Shown: positions 1 to 10,900 of the stretch, piece after piece
Position numbering within the stretch: position 1 is the stretch's first letter
Layout of the letters: each line of letters starts with the position of its first letter
Origin: Micrasema longulum
Lineage: Eukaryota > Arthropoda > Insecta > Trichoptera > Brachycentridae
Direction: 5' to 3'
Length of the DNA: 64,000 bases
NCBI GenBank assembly: GCA_022494885.1
Contig: JAGVSM010004549.1
Span: forward strand, 62,001 to 126,000
Position numbers and translations under genes: made by a program
Notes under the pieces: generated by a model
Told to the model about the DNA's origin: nothing
Seen by the model: only the letters and a program-made list of their open reading frames with translations
The model's database searches: none

Positions 1-3000
1 AAAACATGTTCGATCTTCCAAATTATGCAAAGGACTTGAAGCAATTGCGAATTCTTAATCTCGCTTATAATCCAATAAGCTTCAATGTTCATCTGATGAA
101 AGTTTGCTGTCTTTTATTTCCAGATTTAGAAACATTAAATGATGAAAAAACAAATGACAATCTCAAGGTAATAAAACACGATGGTTTTTCTTCCCAGAAT
201 TGACAATTGAGTAGATAGTTAGGTTTTGAACTGTTGAGTTCATTATCTAGCTTAATTGCTACATATTTTTTCTTTTTGTTTAAACTTGACTATTTCCATG
301 TCATCACTGAAGAAAAGTTACATACATAAGCTGATTTTGCAAGTATGTGTATGAGGATCTTCAACCATCCCATCCATTTCAGCTTTGAAATTTTAGGAAA
401 AATGTCTAGACTTTTATTCAAGAACTATGATTGAAAGAGCCGAGAGAAATGTTATCAATCTTTTTCAAATAGAATCATTGAATCTACGAAAATATGCGGG
501 TGGAATAAAATCGTTAGAAAAATTGTATTCGTGGCCACTTGTGATTCTAGTAGGACCTCAAGATTGTAACAAAGGTTTGTTTACTAAATGTGTACTTTTA
601 TTTATGGGCAAAGATACTAATTATCATTTTAATAACTTTTTCTCTTTTTATCAGAAATCTTATGTCTTCGCATTAGTGAGGAACATTGTGATAAAGTATA
701 CTACGCATTTTTGCATACAACTAACAAAAATTTATCAACACAACCCTTGACTTGTCGACACCATTATGTAACTCAAGATGTTTTCGCAGAGATGGTAAAG
801 CATAATAACTTTATCACATATTATGAAATCAATGGTGAAAGTTATGGCTTGAGTAAGAATACAACCTGTTTTTTATTCATAATTATCAACTCAAATGAAT
901 GTTTATGGCATTGCCGCCATAGCCCACCATAGTGAATATTTCCAATTTGATGATTTTAGGTTTTGAAGAAATAAAACAAGCCATGAAAAAACACAAATTG
1001 CTTTTAAGTCATCTTGGAGGAGTAGCAGCCTTGGCCCTAAAAGCTCGCAGCAAACAAACCATTCTTTTGCTTACCATAAAAAGCAATAATCAAATATCTT
1101 CTCAAAATGTTCTCAAGTCACAGTTTTCCTTAAGGCGAGTTTCAAAAATAATTTGTTTTGATTTTGAATTTTATTTTTTAATTGTGTCTTTATTTTAATA
1201 TTATTTACAGTTGGCAATTTGAAAATCTCAATTCAAATGAAACATATAGCAGTCAATGCCTTTCTAATCCTAATAAGGAATGTGTACAGAAAATTGTAAG
1301 TTGCAATATCTTTAATATATTATGTAATATTGTTCTTATCCAATGTTGTTTTTAGAGGAATAACCCACTAAGCCTCTATTTTAGAGGCTGGTTAGCAAGT
1401 GTCTCCCAGACCAATTGAGAAAAGAATATTTCTTGGATTTTTTTCTTGCAACTGGCGGGAATCAAATCTGCACCTTGTGGTGCTACAGCTTCGTACCTAC
1501 TCTAATTACAGTATATTTTCATCATTTGAATGATACATTAGGGGAAAATGATCAAACTTATTACCTGAAAATGATCAAACTTATTACCTTCTAATAAATA
1601 TTTCATGTCAACCTCTACCGGGAATCGAATACAGAACTTCGGGCATCGTAATCTCCACTCTGTTCACTTTTTGGAGATTATTACCTATTTATAGTTATAT
1701 TTCTCACAGAATTGTATTCTTCATTCCAACAGGACACAGGAATTAAATGTAGTTTAGGGATAACTTTGTAAATGTACATATGGCTGCATTATGTAAAACG
1801 AACTGAAATCAACATTTCTTTTTTGGTATAATATCATGTGAGATGTGAATTTGGATGTATAATAATTTAGGTCATTTAATAAATACCTACCTAATATCTA
1901 AATCCTCTTTCTCCTTATTTTATTCTAGCAAAAATCTGTCCATTCTAAAGAGATTCCTGCCAATGATTACGAACCCAAGAAAGATGCAAACATTTTAGAA
2001 ATTTTTAAAGAAACACCAAAAATAAGGCTAAATAAGGATAAATCCACCAACTCATTTTATAGCCCAGAAGAATTAAGTAAATTTTATGGTCGTGTGTATG
2101 TAGTCATATTTCAGTTTCCATAATATTACGAGTATGTAGCTCATTTAGCAATATGCTTCACATTACATACATTAACAAAAAAAACTATTTCATCAAAAAT
2201 AGCTAATACAGTAGAACTCGGTTTATCTGAACTCCAATTATCCGGATTGCGAAATAACATGATTGCGAAATAACATGATTGCTATCAGAAAATAAAGAAT
2301 AAAAGAGATGTTATAATTTTAAAAGGGGCGCTGGAGGCCGGAGCGCATTGCGTGGCAAGCAATGAACTTTGTTGAGCATGTTAACATTTTTTATGTAATT
2401 CCAATTTACTAAATTATTTTTAAAGCAAGAAAAAAACTAATCTTAGAATAAATTTTGCATTTTCTTTCAAAACTTTGTATTAATTTTAATGGTTAATCCA
2501 ACTATCCAGATTTCCTTATATCTGAATAACGTTTAGCACTCATTAATCCGGTTAGTTGGAGTTTTACTGTATGCAAATGATGTAATATGTAAATGTATTA
2601 TTTTCATTACTTTTAAAGTTATATTTAAATTATCAATATTTTTGTTTTCGCTGGAGCGTTTGAGGTGGATTTCACAAAAATGGTGCTAAAAATAACGCAC
2701 TAGAAATTAAGTGGTCATAGAATAGGAATTAAACTTCGAACATCAAGTCAACAACATAAGTGTGAGCGTGGGACTTTAATATCTAATTTGTCCCCTTTCC
2801 TTAAAAATATCGATCGATTTACTTTTTGTCTGCCTACGGGAAACAAAGCCATGTACAGGTGTAGCTGGATGCTATGAATGTGTTAAATATTTCATTTTAA
2901 AAACTCTAAAATATATCGCACATATATGTATTTAGTTGCCAAAATTTGTAAGAATTATTTTTATTATATTTCCAGTGGTTGTGAAGACCAGCTTGATTCT

Positions 3001-5682
3001 TCTATGAGCAAAATAAAAACACCATCGCAACTTTTTGAATTAACTAATCTGTATGTTGCTCACCCACAGGATAGTGACAAAGTAAGTTAGTATTAGGTAT
3101 TCTAGTTTTATTCTAAAGATCTTCATTTAACTTTTGAAAAGTAGAGCATTTTTATGTATAAACCTATCATCGTTATCATCTTATTACATTATTTATTTTT
3201 GCTTCTATACCTGAATAAATAAATAAATATAATTGAGTTGTCACATGAAAAGAAGCAGAGTCTTATTCATATTAAAATTATTCTCTAACCTAGCATAATT
3301 TTTACTACATTTTATGTACTCTTTATTCAGATGCTACTTGAAAACAACAAAACTTTGGGCTTGTTAAACAGGTAAGATAATTAAATCTTAAAAATACTAC
3401 TATTATATAACTTCGTATGTTTGTCTCTTTTATTGATAGTAACAAAACGTGTATTTTAGTAACAGTAGTCAATCTGGCAATGATTCCTTGGTAAATTGTA
3501 AAGAATCTTCATCCCAAAACATATGCTGCGCAGAATTTAACTCCTGTGAAGCTTTAAATCAAAGAATCGTAAGTTTTCATATTTATCCTTTTCTGGTGTA
3601 GCAATCAGTTGTCAACTTATTTAAGACACCATGTGTGAAGGTCTGTAGTTTAATTTTCACTTACCTGTGAATCAAAAATAAAATTAATATTTTGATTTAC
3701 AATAATTTTTCATTTTCATATAATAATTATTGTAAAATACGCATTACCACGTGTATGCTGGGTTGTCACCGGCCATCTACCGCACTCGGGCTTCCTGGCG
3801 TAAATGGAAGACCACCCTCCTAGGCAGGGCCAAAAGGGAAAGCCGCAAGGTAGGAGCACGACTGCGCCGATCATAAGTCGTCAACCTCAATAGCCCTGAA
3901 AATAACTTTCCACCCGGTCCAAGTGGAGCAGAGAAGTGAATACAGTCGGCGGCCAGAGTGGAGGCAAAGAACGGAGAGTACCCGCTGCGCCGAGTGACCG
4001 GAAGAGAAGGGGTCATACTACCCCTGCCAGTCCGGTTCCCGCTTCGGCCACAGCGCTCTAAAATAGTAGCGCATATTACCCGTACGGGCCATTTTGCCAC
4101 AACGCGCATAGTTTATACATTTTAATTTTTGGGCTTATAACAAACGTAGAGCATTGTTTGATTATCTTCAATACAAGTGTATTTAGGCTATAAATATCCC
4201 AGTATCGCTGAGGGCAGAGTCAAAAGCAAACCCTCATCTTTATTGAGGGTCCAGCACTCGCGTAACAGATGCCGGGGTTCCTAATTTATTTTACTTTAAG
4301 TTGGAGCATCCAGAACAATTATGGTACCTTCGGCCTGACGTGCAAGATTAATCATTTCATAAAATAAACCACGAGTGTACCAATACACTAATCTAGTGCC
4401 CCATACAGAATCATGAAGGTAACAATAATCATTATGAGATCAAATTCTTATAACCTCGTCAATTCCAAGACCCTAATTTTCCTAGAAAATTCAGAATTTT
4501 TTTATAAATTAAAAATAACAGTAATTATATCTAAATTTGTTGCTACAGAGAGAGAAACATTTTTGAGAAGGGAATATGGAAGTATAGGCATTTACAGGGC
4601 TTATGATCTGACATTGACTGGTTTAAGTGGCTACTTTACACACTGTGAATAGCTCCGTAGGGAGGAAATCCAGTCTTGCAGAAGCAAACATTTAGACCTA
4701 CTAAAAACATTGTTATAATAATTAAAGTTTGATTTTATTGATGGGTTCTTAATCCAGTTGAAAGCGGAAAATGGTTATTTTCAAACATGTGGTGTAAATG
4801 GTTTCAGAGTTGAATCACAAATAATAATTTGGTCTTTCTTTACAGATAAACTTAACATTTTTCGAGCCTTATGAGCCAAAACCACTGGACGATACGTCAC
4901 AACTGCCAAAAGACTATATCATAGAAGAATACAATGAATCAACAAATTCTTTTTTCTCACCAGAAAAAAATCGAAATTCCACAATGAAGCAAGTTACTAC
5001 TCAAAAACATATTTTATCTAAATTTACTTTAACTCGATCCATAACTTCCATGCTTCCAACGTAATTTAAATCAAAATTACAGTTCTGAGTTAATACATTA
5101 GTTTAAACACTTATTTTGTAAGTGACTATAAATATAATATATTTGTAAGGTTTGTACTTAAAAAAGTAATTCATTAAGAGTCTATATATATTATATATAG
5201 ACTCTTAATGAATACTCTTTTACAAACCCTTTTGATAATAAATTACTCACATGTGCTGTAAGCACAGTGCAGTAGAGATAAGTTAAAATTATTTGAATAG
5301 TTAAAAATGCAATTTATAATTGTTTACAGGTATCAAACAATAACAGAGGAGGCAAATAGAAAACTTAGCCCAATTTCTAGTACTGAACAATCAAATATAC
5401 AAGAAAGTCTAAGCAAGTTCTGTATTACGGGCATTTTTGAAACAATAGAAACTGACACCAATGCTCTTCTTCGCATATATTTCAAATACCCGGATAAATT
5501 TCATAACTTGGTAATAAAATACTTTATTTACGTATTTTATGTCTGTTGGTGAAACTTAATACTATTATTTTTACTGATTTTAGGTTTATACAGATAATAT
5601 TCGAGAAGCCTATAAACAAATTGAAACGAACATAACCAAACTATTTGTAAAATACTTTCCGAAGAAGAATTATCTTAAATAA
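1..5682 (+). CDS. LRGUK: LRR and guanylate-kinase-like domain protein (LRGUK-like), 3' part, 12 exons
   Basis: I assembled 12 exons by joining frames at splice sites: <1-167, 397-574, 655-852, 960-1134, 1211-1295, 1929-2095, 2976-3081, 3331-3371, 3460-3568, 4846-5060, 5330-5510 and 5584-5682 (stop TAA). Every junction keeps phase and gives 572 visible residues. Residues 1-45 hold a leucine-rich repeat (LRILNLAYNPI) and an LRR cap-like end (LLFPDLETLN). Residues about 105-238 look like a guanylate kinase domain: the P-loop region reads LVILVGPQDCNK, followed by FAEMVKHNNFITYYEINGES and YGLS, the usual GMP-binding/core order. The P-loop lacks the GKS/T ending, so catalysis is doubtful. Residues 239-572 are Ser/Asn/Lys-rich and not recognised. 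In mammals LRGUK works in sperm head shaping and tail assembly; transfer of that role here is inference. Intron 1135-1210 appears to start with GC. Introns hold SINE fragments, a MITE and a GC-rich insert. The true start lies left of the window, so the ATG at 6 is not claimed as the start. Confidence 0.85.
1355..1500 (-). repeat. tRNA-derived SINE fragment (SINE-III), in LRGUK intron 5
   Basis: On the minus strand it reads as a tRNA-like B box (GATTTGATTCCCGCC) followed by a T-rich run and a CTCAATTGGTCTGGG body. The same order occurs at 52196-52372. It lies wholly between exons 1211-1295 and 1929-2095. Confidence 0.55.
1585..1690 (-). repeat. SINE-II fragment with internal deletion
   Basis: On the minus strand a leader (GAGTGGAGATTA) is joined directly to a B-box region (TATTCGATTCCCGG) and then the body TGACATGAAATATTTATTA. 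The A-box half is missing compared with the fuller copy at 31785-32045. Confidence 0.5.
2209..2569. mobile_element. pogo/Tigger-type MITE with TA duplication, in LRGUK intron 6
   Basis: The ends are inverted repeats starting CAGTAGAACTC at the left and finishing GGAGTTTTACTG at the right, with a further inner pair ATTATCCGGAT / ATCCGGTTAG. Both ends are flanked by TA (2207-2208 and 2570-2571). No coding frame is present in its 361 bp. A 16-bp unit (GATTGCGAAATAACAT) is repeated in tandem near 2257-2290. The CAGT ends plus TA target site fit the Tc1/pogo superfamily. Confidence 0.65.
3755..4110. repeat. GC-rich insertion of unknown class in LRGUK intron 9
   Basis: About 355 bp of strongly GC- and CpG-rich sequence sits abruptly in an otherwise AT-rich intron. 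It contains no splice-compatible exon in the gene's frame. The minus strand is open for 110 codons (4109-3777), but the Arg/Leu/Ser-rich composition is what GC-rich noncoding DNA gives by chance. A UTR piece of a non-LTR retroelement is a possible explanation; no copy elsewhere in the window identifies it. Confidence 0.4.
4535..4649 (+). repeat. Interspersed repeat (family R), copy 1
   Basis: It shares the core GGGAATATGGAAGT, GGCATTTACAGG and CACTTTACRCACTG with 10597-10712 and with the inverted-arm copy at 24276-24480. It lies in LRGUK intron 9. Class unknown; the palindromic form at 24.3 kb suggests a MITE. Confidence 0.5.
5169..5213. repeat. Perfect 22-bp-arm hairpin in LRGUK intron 10
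   Basis: Left arm 5169-5190 and right arm 5192-5213 are exact reverse complements around a single T at 5191. The outer ends read ATTCATTAAGAG and CTCTTAATGAAT. The arms meet in a TATATA run, so the whole can extrude as a cruciform or fold in RNA. Confidence 0.8.
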
Positions 5683-5800
5683 AAATTGAAATCAGTGACA
5701 AAATCGTACCTCCAGGTTATTATTATTTATATATGGCAAAATACTGCTTTGGCGACACTAGGAGAATTTTTTTTATAATCTAGAGTGCTTATTTGGTTTA

Positions 5801-5806
5801 AATAAA
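5801..5806 (+). terminator. Candidate poly(A) signal of the LRGUK-like gene
   Basis: AATAAA lies 119 bp after the stop codon at 5680-5682. An earlier AATAAA overlaps the stop itself (5678-5683). Which is used cannot be told from sequence. Confidence 0.45.
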
Positions 5807-6669
5807 AGAGATTTTTAAAAATCTAATATTTTTATTAATCATACAGACATACTTGAATACTATACAATACAATCTATAATAAGTGGCAAATTATTTGTAT
5901 TTCAGGGAAAAAAAGCAGAAATAGATATTACAAAGACTAGAACTTGAACGCATTAACATTCAATATTTGTAATAAAACACATATTTTCAAAATAAATAGA
6001 AAACAATCATGCTACTGTTATTGAAATTATCTACAAATCAAATAAACACTATTTTTCTTATTGTGACTAGTAAAGTATTGTCGTCTTCATTTGAATACAA
6101 CGAAAATGATAACTTTACAGGAGACAATAAAAAATTAATAAATCAGTAATTTTATATGAAACTTGAGTTTTTTTTTTTTAAACAAATAATTCTAATATTT
6201 TGTTTCCAAACATATGTAAACTACTGTACTGACTACCTACTGACTTACGCTGTATTCTTAAGAATTATTATTCTTTGATATACGCGTTTTAAAAAAAATG
6301 TGCTTTATCTTTTTTTTCTTAAAAATTTCTTGAAAAATGAAAAAGATAGATGCTATTTTGTACAGTGAAAAATATTGAATCGTAATCTCAAATACAGATA
6401 AAAACGCCTTACGTTGTGTTTAAATTAAGGGGACATTTTATTTATATATTTGAAGGTGTTTTAATTGGTCGTAAAAATAATGATTTTAAACTATGAAGTA
6501 TAAAACGTGTACATATTTTTAATACTTCAAAAATTAACTAGTCCTGTAATAATAGTAATCATTAATTTATGCATTCACAAGCCTTAATACACAAACAAGA
6601 AAACATTGTGCAATTCTTGATTTTAAGAAGTTTTTTAAATTACGATAAAGAAATATAAAATATAATAAA

Positions 6670-6804
6670 TTATAACACTATAAACATAAAAACACAAAAG
6701 TCTATTGGAAACTGTCCTTTGCCATTGAAAATAGGCGGAGTACTTAGATAGTCCATATCATTTGGTTCGATGATAGTCCAAAACGGTGGCATATACTTAT
6801 GGTT
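6670..6804 (-). other. Possible terminal coding exon, unassigned
   Basis: On the minus strand an acceptor-like CTATAG precedes a 44-codon open frame ending in TAA at 6672-6670. It begins NHKYMPPFWTIIEPND and ends hydrophobic (FCVFMFIVL). Immediately upstream in that frame is a stop, so if real it needs a splice to an exon I could not find. The amino-acid make-up looks more protein-like than nearby frames. I do not recognise the family; chance is a serious alternative. Confidence 0.2.
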
Positions 6805-7978
6805 CTATAGCGCTGCACCTGCTGCTGCTGATCCACGATGGAATGAATACCGTTGTCCACACAATGTCTACCACCGAATTCATCATCTCCGACTCTCAAG
6901 AATTCCACCAAATAAGTTGTATCTACATATCACTTCAATGTGTCACAAAATAAAGAGTATGTACGTGTCCATGAATGCCTGGTGTCTCATTTTTTCTATC
7001 AAAATTGACAGTATCTGTGGGTCGATAACGGAACAGTTTGTTCTCTTTTTACTATTTTTTTATTTGAAGTTTTCTTGTGTTAACAAAATAAAAAATATTT
7101 TTTAATAAGACATATTTATTTTAAATAAATATGTCATAAAAACCTGATGTATGTGGGTACAGAATAATGTAACATCTTTTGCAATGAACTTCCATTACTG
7201 GATAAAATTATCTGTCATCCGAACCTTGGACTAGACACTAGATTATTGACTGAAGCAATCACTGGGTTGATTTATGAGGGTAAATGGTGGACTAAAATAA
7301 TAACAATGAAAGAAGATAAATAAAAACATATTAATATAATATTATTTATTATTGTATAATTAGTAAATAATATGATATATAAAAATATACAACATACAAA
7401 AGAAAGCATCAAAATAATGTAAATAAAACAAATTAGTAATTCTACTTACATTATATAATAATTTAAGTGCTATTACAACTTACATTTTTTTAATAAAGGT
7501 TTATTTGACTGAAAGCTTATTCTGAAGCAATTTTTGTAGTTGCTTAAATGGATTTTTATTACAAATTATAAATTGTGTATTGCGTATTTAGAAACCTAAA
7601 TGCAGGTTAAAAGTGTTCTAAAAATTAATCTGATACTATATTTCCACTCAAACATTTGCTTTTAGAAAAAACTTTTAGAACATAAACTAGAATGTCATTT
7701 TCTCATAGCAGATTAACGATTATTATAAAAACAGTAGTAAGATTTTGAAAAAAATACAAAATGCAAAAATGTTTATCAAGTCCAGCTCGATATGAGATTT
7801 TAAATAACTAAAGTTTAATAATCTTCAAGATTCTTTTGTGAAATTTAATCTTCTCCCCACAACCTTCAATGAATATACTCGCCTTATAATATACTTCAAT
7901 AACAAATACATCTGTTACCGTTATGATTCTACCTAATCACGCAGAATATCCTTCGCTAAACTAGAAGCTAAGGTGGCG

Positions 7979-10900
7979 TCACGAGGGTCGCTCCTGCGCC
8001 GACAGCTTCTCTAGGCGCTGGCACAGGTCGTGCGCGAGACGGGCTGCGGCTGAGCAGTGCGGGGGCAGGGCGGAAGGCGGCGGCGTAGCGGGACCCGTGG
8101 CCGCGGGAGGAGCGCGCAAGGGCGGGTATGACTGCGCCGTGTGCGGGAACTCTGACAAGGGACACACGCCCAGCCAGCTGGCTTTGCCAAAGGCGTGAGA
8201 CTGAAAAAGAAACATTACGTTTATTGACATTCTTCTTTGGTGACCTCCGCGGTGTAATGACTAAGATGCTTGATCCACCACAGAAGGTTCCGGGTTTGGT
8301 TCCCGATGAGAATGAAAAATTTCAATTAGATTTTTCCTAAGTCTAGGTGTTCTGTGCCGTATCTCACCACTGTAATTGGGCCTCCTGGCCTGTTGTGGAG
8401 CAAAGAAATACAAAATATAATAGACACCTAGATAAAAATCTTTATTTTAAAATAAAAACCACTGAATTTTGTAAAGAAATTTATCAAACTCAATATGAAC
8501 ATGATCATAATACCAGAGAAAAGGTAAAAATTCAGACTGCTGTTCAAAAAGAAGGCGAAGTCACAAATTAAATTTTATATAAGACAGTAAAAAAATATGA
8601 TATGGGAAAAAAAAACATTTACAAAAAAAAAATCAAACATAAGGTAAGAGTCATATGTGTATGGCGTTAGAATTTATAAATTATATATATAATATTATTA
8701 TTAGAGCATGCATAAGATTCACAACAACAAGATTCAAATAATAATGTATATTTTCATAGTAAATTTAAATTAAAGAAAAGAAAAAGAAAGAGATCTAAGA
8801 TAATAAAAAGGACAAAGATCAGAATATTTAAGTAATAACATAAATTAAAGATATGTTTAAATACAATATTTTAAGCTGCCTTATCTCAGTTGATTTTTTA
8901 ATTATAAATTCAAACATTGATATGGAAAAATTGAGGATAGTTTTTTTAGGGCTTATTGCCCAGAATTACTCAGAAACATCGTACAATTTTTAATTACAAT
9001 ATGTACTTAAATAATATTGAATTTTTCTATTTATAATAAGATAAGGAAAGTTGATAGTGACCACGCAGTTTGGACCAAGAGACAGACAGTGCACTACGCC
9101 ATATTGGGTTATTCCAAACTTACCACGGGTCTGTCACGCTCCCATATCTCTCCGCAATGCTGGCAGAGGGGGCAAGGCCGCTGAAGAGCGTAGCCCCCAC
9201 ACTCGGGGCAGTCCAGGGACACGTGCTCGTGGGTCCAACTAACTCCGCATGTGAAGCACGAGTTTAGTTGTGCACGCAATTCCTCGATGGTCAGTGCTGC
9301 TTCCGTGTGCGCCAGGGGCAAGTCCTCCATGGAGGTGGCGAGGGGACTGCGAGGTGTCAACCTGGAAGCGGCGGAAGAATTAATTATCGAACACAGAACA
9401 TTATACATGATCGCGGTTGCAATCTGTCCCGATATATCGGGGCTGTCACTGTTATTGAGCCCTCTGTCCCATCATAACCTATAATCTCCCGATTCCAACT
9501 TGCACAATGCTGTGGCAAGTAGTTAAAGAGGTACAAGTCACTATTAGCTGATTGTGCAGGGATCTGTTTAAAGTTTCTTACTGATTTAATATCAAATTGC
9601 TATCTTAGAATAAATTTTAAATGCCTAAACATAAGAATGAAATACATAAAGCGGTACCTACAAGTCTTACTGACTACGAATGAGTAGATTAGTTGGCAAA
9701 TGCTTTCAGCAATTTATGTATCTAAAGAACTTTAAGAAGGCTGACCTTGTTCAGATAGAGTAGAAGTCAATATATTCTGTGGAAAAAAATGTCGATTTTT
9801 TTTCTGTCAATTGTTAAAACTACGCAAGTATGTATTTATTTATTTTCTATTCCTGCCCATAAAGCCACAGCGGAAAGAGTAATATTATTGATGTTGGCTC
9901 AGTGGACCGATGGAAGATATCATCAGAATCAATATTATTATTAGTTTTAATTAATTTTATTAACGCAAAAAACACCACAATCAATGAAGAATTTAAAAAA
10001 ATTAATTATAAAATGGCTTTTTTGGTTGCCCAATCCCTGAATATCCCAATGAAAATCATACCCTATAATATTATGTACATGACAGTACATAATAAAATCA
10101 TACATTTTTTATTAAATATTATTTTTATTTTTAAGTATTATTTTATTTTACCTTGGGTGTTTTAACCCTTACACTGCTACGCAGTTTTTCAAGAATCTAA
10201 TCAGAAATCTTATTATTAATACATTTAAAAAATATTTTATCGAATACGTTGTTTTCCAAACACACTACTGTTTTAAAAATTAATAGCAATTCCAAGAAAA
10301 ATCTTCCATTTCATAAATATCTAATTCAAGCACAGTGGAGTGAGCAAGATGGACAACTCGTGCCGCCCGCAACACATTCTCGTACAGCGGTTGTAAACCC
10401 TTTCTTAATCGAAAATAAAAACAAACAAAAATGATCTAGCACAGCAATCTCAAGGCGCATTGTTTTAATAGTTATTATTGAAACGACAGTATTATGGTGG
10501 TTTTTTTGTTGATTGCGGGGCAAAGTGCCCTTATTATCAAACCTACCACTTCCATCAATGCATGCTAAACAAAATTTGAGGAAAAATGTATCTTGGAATT
10601 TGTTGCAACAGAGAGGGAACACATTTTTGCCAAGGGAATATGGAAGTCTAGGCATTTACAGGACTTATGATCTTTCATTGGCTGTTTTAAATGGCCACTT
10701 TACGCACTGCGAAATATTCACCATTCACGATTATTTTTTCATTACCTCAACTCTTGCATCTGTTGACTTTTGCAAACTAAAAGAGCTGAAACCTTTATTG
10801 AATTCGGCGAGTTTCATCTGGATAAATTATTTCACCTCCTAGGTAATGCCTAAAAATACTTTAAAAATATTTTTTTTATGCAAATTATTTCGATCAACAA

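Larger units (their letters stand above)
5683..7978. other. Convergent intergenic spacer, AT-rich
   Basis: This stretch lies between the ends of the two host genes, which converge. It holds the 3' UTRs, many A/T runs and one weak candidate exon at 6670-6804. On the minus strand, AATAAA signals for the pinocchio gene occur at 7560-7555 and 7505-7500. I see no RNA gene or recognisable transposon. Confidence 0.5.

Noticed and set aside
3777..4109. 110-codon minus-strand frame
   Set aside because: GC-rich DNA gives long open frames by chance; Arg/Leu/Ser-rich composition and no motif.
7968..8230. Open frames in other phases of the GC-rich exon, including a plus frame at 8128-8340
   Set aside because: They overlap the pinocchio terminal exon, whose frame is supported by splice phase and family motif.
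9051..9484. Plus-strand frames of 60-77 codons
   Set aside because: Shadows of pinocchio coding exon 9124-9361.
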